NCBI GenBank assembly: GCA_009780065.1
Contig: WRAS01000001.1
Location: 295,750 to 359,749, forward strand
Length of the DNA stretch: 64,000 bases
From: Bacillota bacterium
Lineage (GTDB): Bacteria; Bacillota; Clostridia; Christensenellales; UBA1242
Direction of reading: 5' to 3'
Notes under the pieces: model-generated
Seen by the model: only the letters and a program-made list of their open reading frames with translations
What the model was told of the DNA's origin: nothing
The model's database searches: none
Shown here: piece after piece, positions 31,701 through 39,230 of the stretch
Position numbering within the stretch: the stretch's first letter is position 1
Layout of the letters: each line of letters opens with the position of its first letter
Position numbers and translations under genes: made by a program

Positions 31701-32818
31701 TGACCTGTGTTAAGGTCCGCCACTGTGACATCACCTATATTATAACTGTTGACAATGACAATCGACCGACCAGCCACCGCACCAGAACCTTGACCGATAA
31801 GACCGCCCGCAGTTGTTACAGAACCAACGTTAATATTTCCATAGTTTGCAAGATTAATGAATGTTGGATTATTAATGCCATCTGCTAATCCTATTACGCC
31901 ACCAAGATGAGCTTGAAGTTCTCCCGGTATGTTAACTCCGTAGATGTTCGCCCTGTTTACAAGGTTTATACCATTTGCACCGGTTGAAGCACCCATGACA
32001 GCACCAAAACTATTATGGTCTTCTCCGAATATATGTGTTGATAGATTTACGCTACCTGATATTGTGATGTTTTTGAAAAGAGCACCTATGCCATAGCCCG
32101 CCAGCATGCCAATATAATGAGTAGATTGAGAAGCAGAAGTTCTTAATGCATTAATATTGCCATGCACGTTTAAATTGTTAATAACTCCCGTAACTGTACC
32201 GAATAGACCAAAAGAATGGCTTTGGTTCGGCATACTTTCTGAACGCAAAGTGCTTGGCAGTGACACTGTAAAAAAACTTCCATCGAAAATCCCATCAAAT
32301 GCATGAGCCAGTCCTGACCATCCACCACCAATTGCCACCCACTCTCGCGCCGTCAAATCAATATTATTTGTCAACTTAAAGTGCGTGTTTGTAAAAGCGT
32401 GTCCATCTATTGCAGTCGTAACATTCAACCGCCCGCCATTCACAAGGAATGCAAGCCGAGCCATCTCACCCGCATTTCCAATCGCAATAGGGTTTGCTTC
32501 CGTTCCAACGGTTGGGTTTCGTTCATCACCACCATTAATACCGTGCCAACCGCCAACAGTCATTACAACCGGTCCTGGCCATTCCGTGTCTGTCCAATCG
32601 GGTGCAGAACCCCACGGCGCAAAACGAATGTCGTTTGAAACCCAAATACCTGTGTCAATGTTGCCAGGCAACAATGGCCCGGATGCTTCATTTGTCAATG
32701 GTTGCCAACTTGTAAACCCAATACCCGCTATCAACATCAAGCACAAACACCCAGCCATCATCAAAGAGAGCGCCCTACCAGGACGCCACCAGTTTATAAC
32801 TCGGTTAACGTTTTTCAC
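28751..32818 (-). CDS. large surface protein (GLUG-like, InlB-like, FN3-like repeats; C-terminal TM)
   Basis: 1355-aa ORF; N-terminal signal; C-term AAVAGGAIGLLAGLLFVLIERNRRRG; GTG start 6 nt after TATAAT. Confidence 0.85.
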   Translation of the reverse strand: MKNVNRVINWWRPGRALSLMMAGCLCLMLIAGIGFTSWQPLTNEASGPLLPGNIDTGIWVSNDIRFAPWGSAPDWTDTEWPGPVVMTVGGWHGINGGDERNPTVGTEANPIAIGNAGEMARLAFLVNGGRLNVTTAIDGHAFTNTHFKLTNNIDLTAREWVAIGGGWSGLAHAFDGIFDGSFFTVSLPSTLRSESMPNQSHSFGLFGTVTGVINNLNVHGNINALRTSASQSTHYIGMLAGYGIGALFKNITISGSVNLSTHIFGEDHNSFGAVMGASTGANGINLVNRANIYGVNIPGELQAHLGGVIGLADGINNPTFINLANYGNINVGSVTTAGGLIGQGSGAVAGRSIVIVNSYNIGDVTVADLNTGQIAIARGVGGILGSSMNNINSNTLYSNLYNMGEIRLGGSLTHAQLGQIIGNGATSGRTMNTLSLQSSQTTLSVGNPETHVSVASDNLFFDNNYTITNGNYEGVTILHRMNQVRNESINLAGTNRDDWAHWVPALDNPLRPTFDFAQYNLTIRPASVLFNLHTGVDTIREFREVGNIMVNDLFNEIFTQEMIAEMATRGIEFIGFTSSSANASQGVVDFHVSGSIAITNTYTNVPLSLFAVYQFNPTQTLTIHGGDGMLVTRPTVTRYFKRPGVYVTNSNGTGNQLPFAFAQLPATADAVHVGWAISEYNARIGLIHTDASDNPIWPLSATFDQPLLHASTEIWAVWRRLTDTWLQLDFSLSTLDKSPSPQMQFSYAQMEINLGDFLPQNYEYNTFVGWNTNFAQAQAGIVEYAPTATLRVPSLATGNTVPVTLFAVWRPIHLTIHFNTNFNVGMSTALTQGFASAGVQNLFTLSGLDPLIPIQSNGFWFQLMGFSTTVGGTLISNPTAFMVGDDLELFAVWQSHGQGAQDPPPTGLPPLEPPNMNLPQLATPNPVTLTDLVFGWSHVSNSVGYRIYINGMAVLLVHPGYNFVNLANYQIPQGCFIVQVRAVGDNVTARHSYQSYGAMFIVDDENENTTGSTPLPDLPTEPPDDDVEIINPQQLGTPNAIIAADTILWNTVSNATGYRIYVNGTYRMTTTITAVNLTALATWLGVGNNDIEIIATSTSQWWNDSNPGEVSHYVEIELPINNEFVVRVSGTHFLNWDTYPGAYEYKILIKIDEVLVEWLIVPARINGLSIAHFMSANYTIQIQALGTNENMLAVSNILVHQIGNNTNPPGQLPNEPEPEPTLPNRLTAPINVSYDTNANELTWIGVTGSSGYAIYLNGVRIATVGQSITIFTPNDERLAIGTHIFSVRALGNPPTNNESYLSLGDVFHLTRPAPFIPDDNGMDLSFWHIAAVAGGAIGLLAGLLFVLIERNRRRG

Positions 32819-33005
32819 GCTGTTATTATATGGTTTCGGGATGGAATTATTCAGGTGGCTGTGAACAGAGTTAAGACCGCTACATTATGTTCGAACCAAT
32901 ATTTCTAGTAATGTGGTCGGCGTTGTATAAAAGAGAAAAATAGTGTCATGCTGGCACTATTTTAAAAAGCCTGTATTTTGATTCATGTTGCTGCTATAAT
33001 TAAGA

Positions 33006-33272
33006 ATGCTGCTAGTGATACAATACATAGGTTTATTTTTACTCATATTAACCATTTTTCCAATAGTTCTTTTGGTGCAACTTATTTGGTTCCCAGGCGT
33101 AATAATTCTCAGGATTTGCAGAGCAAAAATTAAAATTTTCAATGTAAAATTTAATTCCTCACCAAAGATTTTTGACCCTCTGTGGGGATTATGGGCATTC
33201 GCAATTATGGGCATATACTTTATACAATGCCAGAGATATAAGAAGACCATCGACAAAAGTGAGGTAATTTAA
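33006..33272 (+). CDS. small membrane protein
   Basis: extended -10 TGCTATAAT 5 nt before ATG; two hydrophobic helices. Confidence 0.5.
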   Translation: MLLVIQYIGLFLLILTIFPIVLLVQLIWFPGVIILRICRAKIKIFNVKFNSSPKIFDPLWGLWAFAIMGIYFIQCQRYKKTIDKSEVI

Positions 33273-33815
33273 ATGGAACAACAATTTCGCGAAAGATTTA
33301 GCAGTAAGATGATTTCTTATCATTTTTCATGTGTAGACAGCAGGATAGAAGCACGTATGAGATTAAAGTTAGTTTTATCCGTAGTTTTGGGTTTCTCGGT
33401 TGCGCCAATTGTCATAATTACCTTTTTATCTTTTCGCATTCAACCGACTGGATGGTTTCTTGCAATTCCTATTGGATTGGGTTCTTTATTTTTAATAATT
33501 GGATTATTGGTGATAAAAGAATCTCGAGCACGCTTGGTAATTGATTATTATGGTTTAACTACAACTGGTGTTATTTACCCAAAACCAACCCAAATATCGT
33601 GGCACGAGATAACCAAATTCCAATCATCAATTCTGTCCGAATCAGAGCAGCAAAGAATGTTTATTTACACTACTGGTGCAAACGGGGAAAACAAGAGACG
33701 TATCTTTTTTGAAATTCATCCCGAGATCATTGAAATAATCCGTCGTCACATAGCAAACAGGTCTGATTTGATGGAACAACTTGATAAAGAATTATATAAA
33801 ACCATCTCTGTCTAA
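33273..33815 (+). CDS. two-TM protein with PH-like cytoplasmic region
   Basis: 180-aa ORF, SD GAGGT. Confidence 0.6.
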   Translation: MEQQFRERFSSKMISYHFSCVDSRIEARMRLKLVLSVVLGFSVAPIVIITFLSFRIQPTGWFLAIPIGLGSLFLIIGLLVIKESRARLVIDYYGLTTTGVIYPKPTQISWHEITKFQSSILSESEQQRMFIYTTGANGENKRRIFFEIHPEIIEIIRRHIANRSDLMEQLDKELYKTISV

Positions 33816-34718
33816 ATCTGTGTATTCTGTGATTGTGGATCTTGTGTTTTTTTGTGGGGAATAAAAATATACCTGTCTGACTCTGCTAAACATCAATTGA
33901 TGCAATTTGTCTTCGGCTAATAAATTACTTTTGCCTTGCTGGTGAAATTGTGCTTCGCGATTAATTATTCCCGCCATGACAGCTTTTTTTGCCGAAGTAA
34001 CCAAAGGTAAATTTTTCTGGGCTTTTTTAACTGCATCAACATAAAGAGTGTTAAATAGTTCATCTTTCTCAGTTATCTCAGTTTCCGAATAATCCATAAC
34101 TCTTAATGAATCAGACGATTCGATGCCCAAAAACCCTAATTTTTTCGTGTCGACCCCACCTTGCAAAAAATCTCTGAAATCAACCCACCAATCTGACATC
34201 CAGATCTCGGCACTTGCCCTGAATAAATTTGCATCCGCCTTTTCCAAGGTATGATAATTTTCCAGCAATGCCATATATCGTCCGTCTAGGATGTTTCTGC
34301 CTGGAAAAGTTTTGTCCCTTTGTGAAAGTGCAAATGCTTCTCTTTTAACATTGTTTGCGTTCATCATTGATGCAAGAGCATCCATCTCTTGCGCAACAAG
34401 ATCGGCATATACAGTAACAGAGAAGTCAAGTTCGAATGCACTTGCAGGTAATCTGATATCAAAACGCTGTATAATTTCTTTTTGCTTGTTTGGTATTTGG
34501 GCAATATCACTGATAATTGTATCTACAGGTAACTTTTTTGCCCAAGATTCGAACAATCCAAGTTGTGCAAGAAGGTTCCCTAATGCGACAGATTTTTTAT
34601 CAATATCATCAATCTCGTCCACCAATTTAAATGTTAATCCGGTGTGCCATTCATCTTTTTTGACAGCATCATAAATATGTTTTGGCGAGGATATTTTTTT
34701 CTCATCAGAAAGTTCCAT
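33792..34718 (-). CDS. hypothetical protein (308 aa)
   Basis: ORF with TTGAAA-17-TATAAT-8-ATG. Confidence 0.65.
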   Translation of the reverse strand: MELSDEKKISSPKHIYDAVKKDEWHTGLTFKLVDEIDDIDKKSVALGNLLAQLGLFESWAKKLPVDTIISDIAQIPNKQKEIIQRFDIRLPASAFELDFSVTVYADLVAQEMDALASMMNANNVKREAFALSQRDKTFPGRNILDGRYMALLENYHTLEKADANLFRASAEIWMSDWWVDFRDFLQGGVDTKKLGFLGIESSDSLRVMDYSETEITEKDELFNTLYVDAVKKAQKNLPLVTSAKKAVMAGIINREAQFHQQGKSNLLAEDKLHQLMFSRVRQVYFYSPQKNTRSTITEYTDLDRDGFI

Positions 34719-34751
34719 AAGGATATATTATACAATAAAACTAACCCATTT

Positions 34752-35258
34752 TCAATACCACGTTGTCAATTCATCATGCAGATAGGCAAGTGAAGAAGTA
34801 TTATTCTTTCGCCAACCTTTTTGTACGCGCTGTTCAATTTTTCCTGCACTGTTAACCGCACGTGTTATATCTACATCATTCTTAATGACCGAGTTCTTTA
34901 TATCAATAATTTGTGGAATATTTTGTCTGAAATCCACAATGTAAAAGGGAACCTGATTCAATTTAACGTCTTTGCCATAACGCAATACATATGCCAATGC
35001 CCAATGTGTGTTATCAATGAAAATTTTGCCGCTGGATCCTATGACAACCTTTATTGGTCTGGACTCTGTTGAATACGTCATGCTTTTGATTCGTTCGACT
35101 TCGAACGACAATCTTTCATTATCATCTTTCCACTTGCCACGATGCGTACCGAACAGAACATAATCATACCCGACATCTTTACCTTGTTTAATTATATCTT
35201 TGTTTTTTTGTGTGCTGTCATATGCAACGTGTTTAGTTTCCAGATCCAGCAATTTCAT
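34752..35258 (-). CDS. hypothetical protein, possible ParB/sulfiredoxin-like fold
   Basis: DNTHWALAYVLRYGKD...VPFYIVDF resembles ParB-like nuclease motif; start taken as MKLLDLETK. Confidence 0.5.
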   Translation of the reverse strand: MKLLDLETKHVAYDSTQKNKDIIKQGKDVGYDYVLFGTHRGKWKDDNERLSFEVERIKSMTYSTESRPIKVVIGSSGKIFIDNTHWALAYVLRYGKDVKLNQVPFYIVDFRQNIPQIIDIKNSVIKNDVDITRAVNSAGKIEQRVQKGWRKNNTSSLAYLHDELTTWY

Positions 35259-36267
35259 CCTCGCTACTGCAAAGATACCCCCTGGAAAAAGATTTGAGTT
35301 CGTGTCTATCATACAGATTTGGACACTGCTCATAGTTATTGTCATATGTTGTTGCTTTATCTTGTTCGTACAGCGTGGTGGATAAATACTTCATTCCACC
35401 ATCCGGTAAAATAGTTACGATAACGGACTCAGTTTTCGGGTCAACTATGCTTTTATTTTTAATAGCCTCCAATGCTACATGCATCGCGGCCCCACTGGAC
35501 ATACCCACCAGCAACCCTATATTTGCCAATTTACGTGACATGGCAAAGGCATCCTCGTCTTTTATATAAATTCTTTCATCCGCACCTGTTGCACTGTAAA
35601 TTTGTGGCACGATTGCTTCGGTCATATTTTTAAGTCCTTGAATTTTGTGCTTTGGAAACGGTTGGGCTTCGATAATTTTGATATTCGGATTTAATTGTTT
35701 TAATCGCTTTCCGACCCCCATAATTGTTCCGCCTGTACCCACCGCGCAGACAAAGTGTGTAATCTTACCCTTTGTTTGTTTCCAAATTTCGTTCGCAGTT
35801 GCACGATGTGACAATGGATTATTTGGATTAGAGAATTGGTCGGGGTAGTAATACATATCTGGATTTTGGGAAACCATTTCGCGTGCCTTGCGTATTGCAC
35901 CGTCTGTTCCGAATTCACCTGGTGTGAAAACAATTTTCGCACCATAAGCTTGTATTAATTTCTGTCTTTCGACTGAAACCGCGTCACTCATCACCAGAAC
36001 AACTTTGTAACCCAACGCTGCCCCAATCAGGGCAACCGCAATCCCTGTATTGCCACTGGTGGCTTCGATAATCGTTTTGTCCTTTGTTAAGTTGCCGCTC
36101 TTAATCGCGTCCAGAATCATGGCTTTAACGGGGCGGTCTTTTATGCTGCCGCCTGGATTATCACCCTCTGTCTTTGCATAAATCTTTACATTTGGATTGT
36201 TTCCAAGTTGGCTTAAATCCAACATCCGTGTATTACCCACCATGTCCAGTATATTCTTGTAAATCAT
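35233..36267 (-). CDS. cysK: cysteine synthase (O-acetylserine sulfhydrylase)
   Basis: NPGGSIKDRP PLP lysine motif, EATSGNTGIA, VGTGGTIMGVG; SD GAGGAGA. Confidence 0.93.
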   Translation of the reverse strand: MIYKNILDMVGNTRMLDLSQLGNNPNVKIYAKTEGDNPGGSIKDRPVKAMILDAIKSGNLTKDKTIIEATSGNTGIAVALIGAALGYKVVLVMSDAVSVERQKLIQAYGAKIVFTPGEFGTDGAIRKAREMVSQNPDMYYYPDQFSNPNNPLSHRATANEIWKQTKGKITHFVCAVGTGGTIMGVGKRLKQLNPNIKIIEAQPFPKHKIQGLKNMTEAIVPQIYSATGADERIYIKDEDAFAMSRKLANIGLLVGMSSGAAMHVALEAIKNKSIVDPKTESVIVTILPDGGMKYLSTTLYEQDKATTYDNNYEQCPNLYDRHELKSFSRGYLCSSEDEIAGSGN

Positions 36268-36295
36268 TTTAATTTCTCCTCATATAATTCCTAAC

Positions 36296-36339
36296 AAAAA
36301 ACTGCCCACCCTTTATGTACGCATTTGGGTTTGGCAGTT
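36296..36339 (-). terminator. attenuator terminator upstream of cysK
   Basis: minus strand AACTGCCAAACCC-loop-GGGTGGGCAGTTTTTT. Confidence 0.75.
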
Positions 36340-36364
36340 CAATAATCAATTGCAATAAATTTGA

Positions 36365-36445
36365 CTAGGCGGACATGCAACACAAGAACGCATCTTTCCC
36401 AAATGCACCTTGGCAGCAACAACATACAAAACTTGTGATGTCCAT
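36365..36445 (-). CDS. cysteine-rich leader peptide MDITSFVCCCCQGAFGKDAFLCCMSA
   Basis: 26-codon ORF with TGT TGT TGC TGC, directly after TTGACA-18-TATAAT-6-ATG and before attenuator and cysK. Confidence 0.75.
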   Translation of the reverse strand: MDITSFVCCCCQGAFGKDAFLCCMSA

Positions 36446-36451
36446 AAATAT

Positions 36452-36481
36452 ATTATATTAAACCAGCAGTAACTTTGTCAA
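36452..36481 (-). promoter_or_regulatory. consensus SigA promoter of the cys leader-cysK transcript
   Basis: minus strand TTGACA-18-TATAAT; ATG begins 6 nt after -10. Confidence 0.75.
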
Positions 36482-36506
36482 GTCTTTAATTTAAACAACT
36501 ATTTGC

Positions 36507-36535
36507 ACACCTGAAAAGGGTCAAACATACCATGA
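36507..36535 (+). promoter_or_regulatory. SigK/SigE-like promoter
   Basis: AC-17-CATACCATGA upstream of 36561. Confidence 0.35.
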
Positions 36536-36560
36536 ATTAGACCACAAAGGAGGTATAAAA

Positions 36561-36995
36561 ATGAGTGAAAAAATTAAAAACACATCTTTCGTTGACATTG
36601 AATTATGCGAGGATACAGTAACGGTAACCAGTCAAGAAGTCGAGGTAAGCGAACTTCAACTCTCCGTTGTTAAAACTGCAATGTGTCCGTTCGCAGTTGT
36701 TGGCGGTACAATTAAATTTTGTACAACGATAAAAAATACGACGGGATTTACAATACATGAACTTGTCTTCCGTGATGAATTAGACGAGAATCTTTCATAT
36801 GTAGAAGGATCTTTCACAGTTAATGGTGGCCAAGAAGATGATCCAACTATAATTGGTCGTGTAATAACTTTTCCAATGGAAAAAATCGAAGATGACGAAG
36901 AAATCGTAATATGTTTCAAAGTTCGCGTGAATTCATGGCCGACAGGGGATGACGACAATGGCGACGAGAATGGAGATGATAACGGAGACGAATAA
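36561..36995 (+). CDS. DUF11-like protein without signal peptide
   Basis: SD AAAGGAGG; FCTTIKNTTGFTIHELVFRDELDENLSYVEGSFTVNG resembles the DUF11 repeat; acidic D/G/N/E tail. Confidence 0.65.
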   Translation: MSEKIKNTSFVDIELCEDTVTVTSQEVEVSELQLSVVKTAMCPFAVVGGTIKFCTTIKNTTGFTIHELVFRDELDENLSYVEGSFTVNGGQEDDPTIIGRVITFPMEKIEDDEEIVICFKVRVNSWPTGDDDNGDENGDDNGDE

Positions 36996-36996
36996 A

Positions 36997-37665
36997 ATGG
37001 CAAAAATTACCAATGTGTCAAGTGTCAGTTTTTCCAGAATGCAATGTGATTGTGACGAGATAAACGCACGTCTAGATGAACTAGAAGCGAGTCAATGCGA
37101 TTGCAAGGCCATTGACGAGCGTCTTACAACAATAGAAAATGACATAACAGAAATTCGTACAGAGATTACTAATGCAACAAACGAAATATGGAATACAATC
37201 AACAGGATAGAGCAGTTTGTATTCCTTTCCGATGTTACCATATATTCGGCCGCTAATCCTTTTTATGGTGCAACGATTTCTACGATAAATGCGGGACACA
37301 CATATAACTTTTGGGGTTCTGGTGCGTTAACATCCAGCGTAACACTTACAAATAACACAATATATTATTTAGCGCGCTCCGGGCAGCCTACAACAACTCC
37401 ACCTGCTTTGCCGAACAGAATACCCGTCCTGGAATGGTATCAGGGTTCCTCTACAATTGGAACAATGTTTATCGAAGGCCCGCCAACAATTATTTCTCCC
37501 GGACCACCACCTGTAACAACACCTGGTCCAGTAATTGCAACTGTGCCTTTGCGTTTTGATGAAACTGGGATATGGTTTCGTACTGATTATAATATTGGCA
37601 CAATAGCCGTCGGCTCGGTTTTCAAATTTACCCAGGCGCTGATTTTGGTGGACACAACAAGTTAA
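36997..37665 (+). CDS. hypothetical protein with CDC motifs and coiled coil
   Basis: MAKITNVSSVSFSRMQCDCDEINARLDELEASQCDCKAIDERL...; ATG 36997 just after previous stop. Confidence 0.65.
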   Translation: MAKITNVSSVSFSRMQCDCDEINARLDELEASQCDCKAIDERLTTIENDITEIRTEITNATNEIWNTINRIEQFVFLSDVTIYSAANPFYGATISTINAGHTYNFWGSGALTSSVTLTNNTIYYLARSGQPTTTPPALPNRIPVLEWYQGSSTIGTMFIEGPPTIISPGPPPVTTPGPVIATVPLRFDETGIWFRTDYNIGTIAVGSVFKFTQALILVDTTS

Positions 37666-37685
37666 TATCTACTAGAGAGGATAGG

Positions 37686-37955
37686 ATGAAAAATAATAAT
37701 TGCAATACTTTAATGCAAACAAATGCAATTTGTTATGTCACCAATCAATCGTCCATCGAAATTAACAATTGCTGGGAAAGTTATATAATTAAAAGCAACA
37801 AAGTAAAAGTAAAAATAACACACCCACAGCCAGAATGTTGCATTTGTATGTGTTGTTGTGTTTGCTGTTGTTTGTGGTGCACACTTGGGCGTATTATAAA
37901 TCTTATTTGTCATGATCACATTTGCACGGATTCACATGCACATTGCAATGTTTGA
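37686..37955 (+). CDS. Cys-rich small protein (CCICMCCCVCCCLWC)
   Basis: ORF after AGAGAGGATAGG; overlaps convergent CDF gene by 53 nt. Confidence 0.5.
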   Translation: MKNNNCNTLMQTNAICYVTNQSSIEINNCWESYIIKSNKVKVKITHPQPECCICMCCCVCCCLWCTLGRIINLICHDHICTDSHAHCNV

Positions 37956-38817
37956 TTCGCAAATCTGAATCAGACTCCAACTTATTTTGAACCGCTTGGG
38001 CTATGTCATGACCCTGTTCCACCGAAAGTTTTCCGTCCACATGTATATCCAAATCAACCAAGATTGCACTACCGAATAAACGCGTTCTGATCTCATCTAC
38101 TTTGATGACCCCATTAACGCTGGATGCTGTTTCAACAATTTTGTCTTCGTCGTTTTTGTCGGCTGCGCGGTCAATCAGTTGATTGATCGCGGGTTTAAGA
38201 ATATTAAAAGCAACCCTTAGTATAAATACAGCAACGACCAGAACCGCAATACTTTCTACGATATTGGTTCCTATAAAGGCGCTGCACACCAAACCAATTA
38301 AAACAGCAATCGAGGTCAAACTGTCCGCACGGCTGTGCCAGGCGTCGGCCTTTAACATCTGGGATCGCGTTCTTTTTGCATGGTGCATTCCATACCAAAA
38401 CAAAGCCTCCTTGACCACAATCGTAAGAATCACCACACCAATCAAATACCAATTCAATTCTGAATAATCTGGTGATATTATCCCTTGAATCCCTTGCCAA
38501 ATAAATAATCCCGCAACACCTGAAAGAAACAGGGCAAAGAACATAACCATCAACGATTCAATTTTTTCGTGACCATAGTTATGTTTCTTGTCACGTTTTG
38601 GGCTGGAAATAAATACTGCAATAATAACAAACAACTGTGTGATTAAATCCGCCGCCGAATGCACCCCATCGGAAATTACCGCCAGATTTCCAAAAATCGA
38701 ACCTACAATTACTTTTGATGAAACCAATATAATGTTTGCAAATATTCCGATAATCGCAACCTTTAGCACTATTTTCGCGACGCCAGATTGTTGAGACATG
38801 TAATCTTGTTTATCCAT
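37903..38817 (-). CDS. cation diffusion facilitator family transporter
   Basis: SDGVHSAADLITQ, HDIAQAVQ motifs; SD AAGGAGG upstream of ATG 38817; His/Cys-rich C-term HCNVHVNPCKCDHDK. Confidence 0.93.
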   Translation of the reverse strand: MDKQDYMSQQSGVAKIVLKVAIIGIFANIILVSSKVIVGSIFGNLAVISDGVHSAADLITQLFVIIAVFISSPKRDKKHNYGHEKIESLMVMFFALFLSGVAGLFIWQGIQGIISPDYSELNWYLIGVVILTIVVKEALFWYGMHHAKRTRSQMLKADAWHSRADSLTSIAVLIGLVCSAFIGTNIVESIAVLVVAVFILRVAFNILKPAINQLIDRAADKNDEDKIVETASSVNGVIKVDEIRTRLFGSAILVDLDIHVDGKLSVEQGHDIAQAVQNKLESDSDLRIKHCNVHVNPCKCDHDK

Positions 38818-38841
38818 AAAAAGACCTCCTTGTATGTATAC

Positions 38842-38899
38842 AAAAACACCTGCGGAACTCTGAAAGACGTGTCTTCGTCTATCTGTCCCACAGGTGTTC
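38842..38899 (-). terminator. riboswitch-controlled terminator
   Basis: minus strand ACACCTGTGGG...CCGCAGGTGTTTTTG. Confidence 0.7.
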
Positions 38900-38962
38900 A
38901 AAATTTCACCCGCTGTCGCTTTTGCAACCCGACTGCGATGCCAAGCATCCGCCTGTTCAGTT
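38880..38962 (-). promoter_or_regulatory. NiCo (czcD-type) riboswitch aptamer
   Basis: minus strand ACTGAACAGGCGGATGCTTGGCATCGCAGTCGGGTTGCAAAAGCGACAGCGGGTG...CACCTGTGGGACAG, matching the NiCo consensus recalled from the literature. Confidence 0.85.
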
Positions 38963-39046
38963 TTGTAAAGTATAACATAGTATATTCAATCAAGTAAACT
39001 ATTGTTTGGTTTTATGTTTGTACCATTAAGAATTTTTATGCAAAAT

Positions 39047-39069
39047 AAAAAACTCCATTGGAGTTTTTT
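39047..39069 (-). terminator. bidirectional intrinsic terminator
   Basis: AAAAAACTCCATTGGAGTTTTTT. Confidence 0.75.
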
Positions 39070-39071
39070 GC

Positions 39072-39145
39072 TGGCAGGGGGACAGAGAATCGAACTCTGA
39101 CCAACGGTTTTGGAGACCGCTGTTCTACCACTAAACTATCCCCCT
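39072..39145 (-). tRNA. tRNA-Trp (CCA)
   Basis: AGGGGGATAGTTTAGTGG..GTCTCCAAAAC..TCCCCCTGCCA. Confidence 0.95.
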
Positions 39146-39230
39146 ATGAGCCATATTATAAAGTATTTAATTTACGATTGTCAACCTATAATCCTTGACA
39201 TGTTTGGGAATATGTTGTTAGATAGAATTT

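Noticed and set aside
33792-33815. Convergent 24-nt overlap of 33273..33815 and 33792..34718
   Set aside because: Short tail-to-tail overlaps are common in compact genomes
36296-36339. T-box-like AAGGGTGG upstream of cysK
   Set aside because: The conserved AGGGTGGNACCGCG continuation is absent and the segment lies in the 3' arm of the terminator; the leader-peptide attenuator explains the region better
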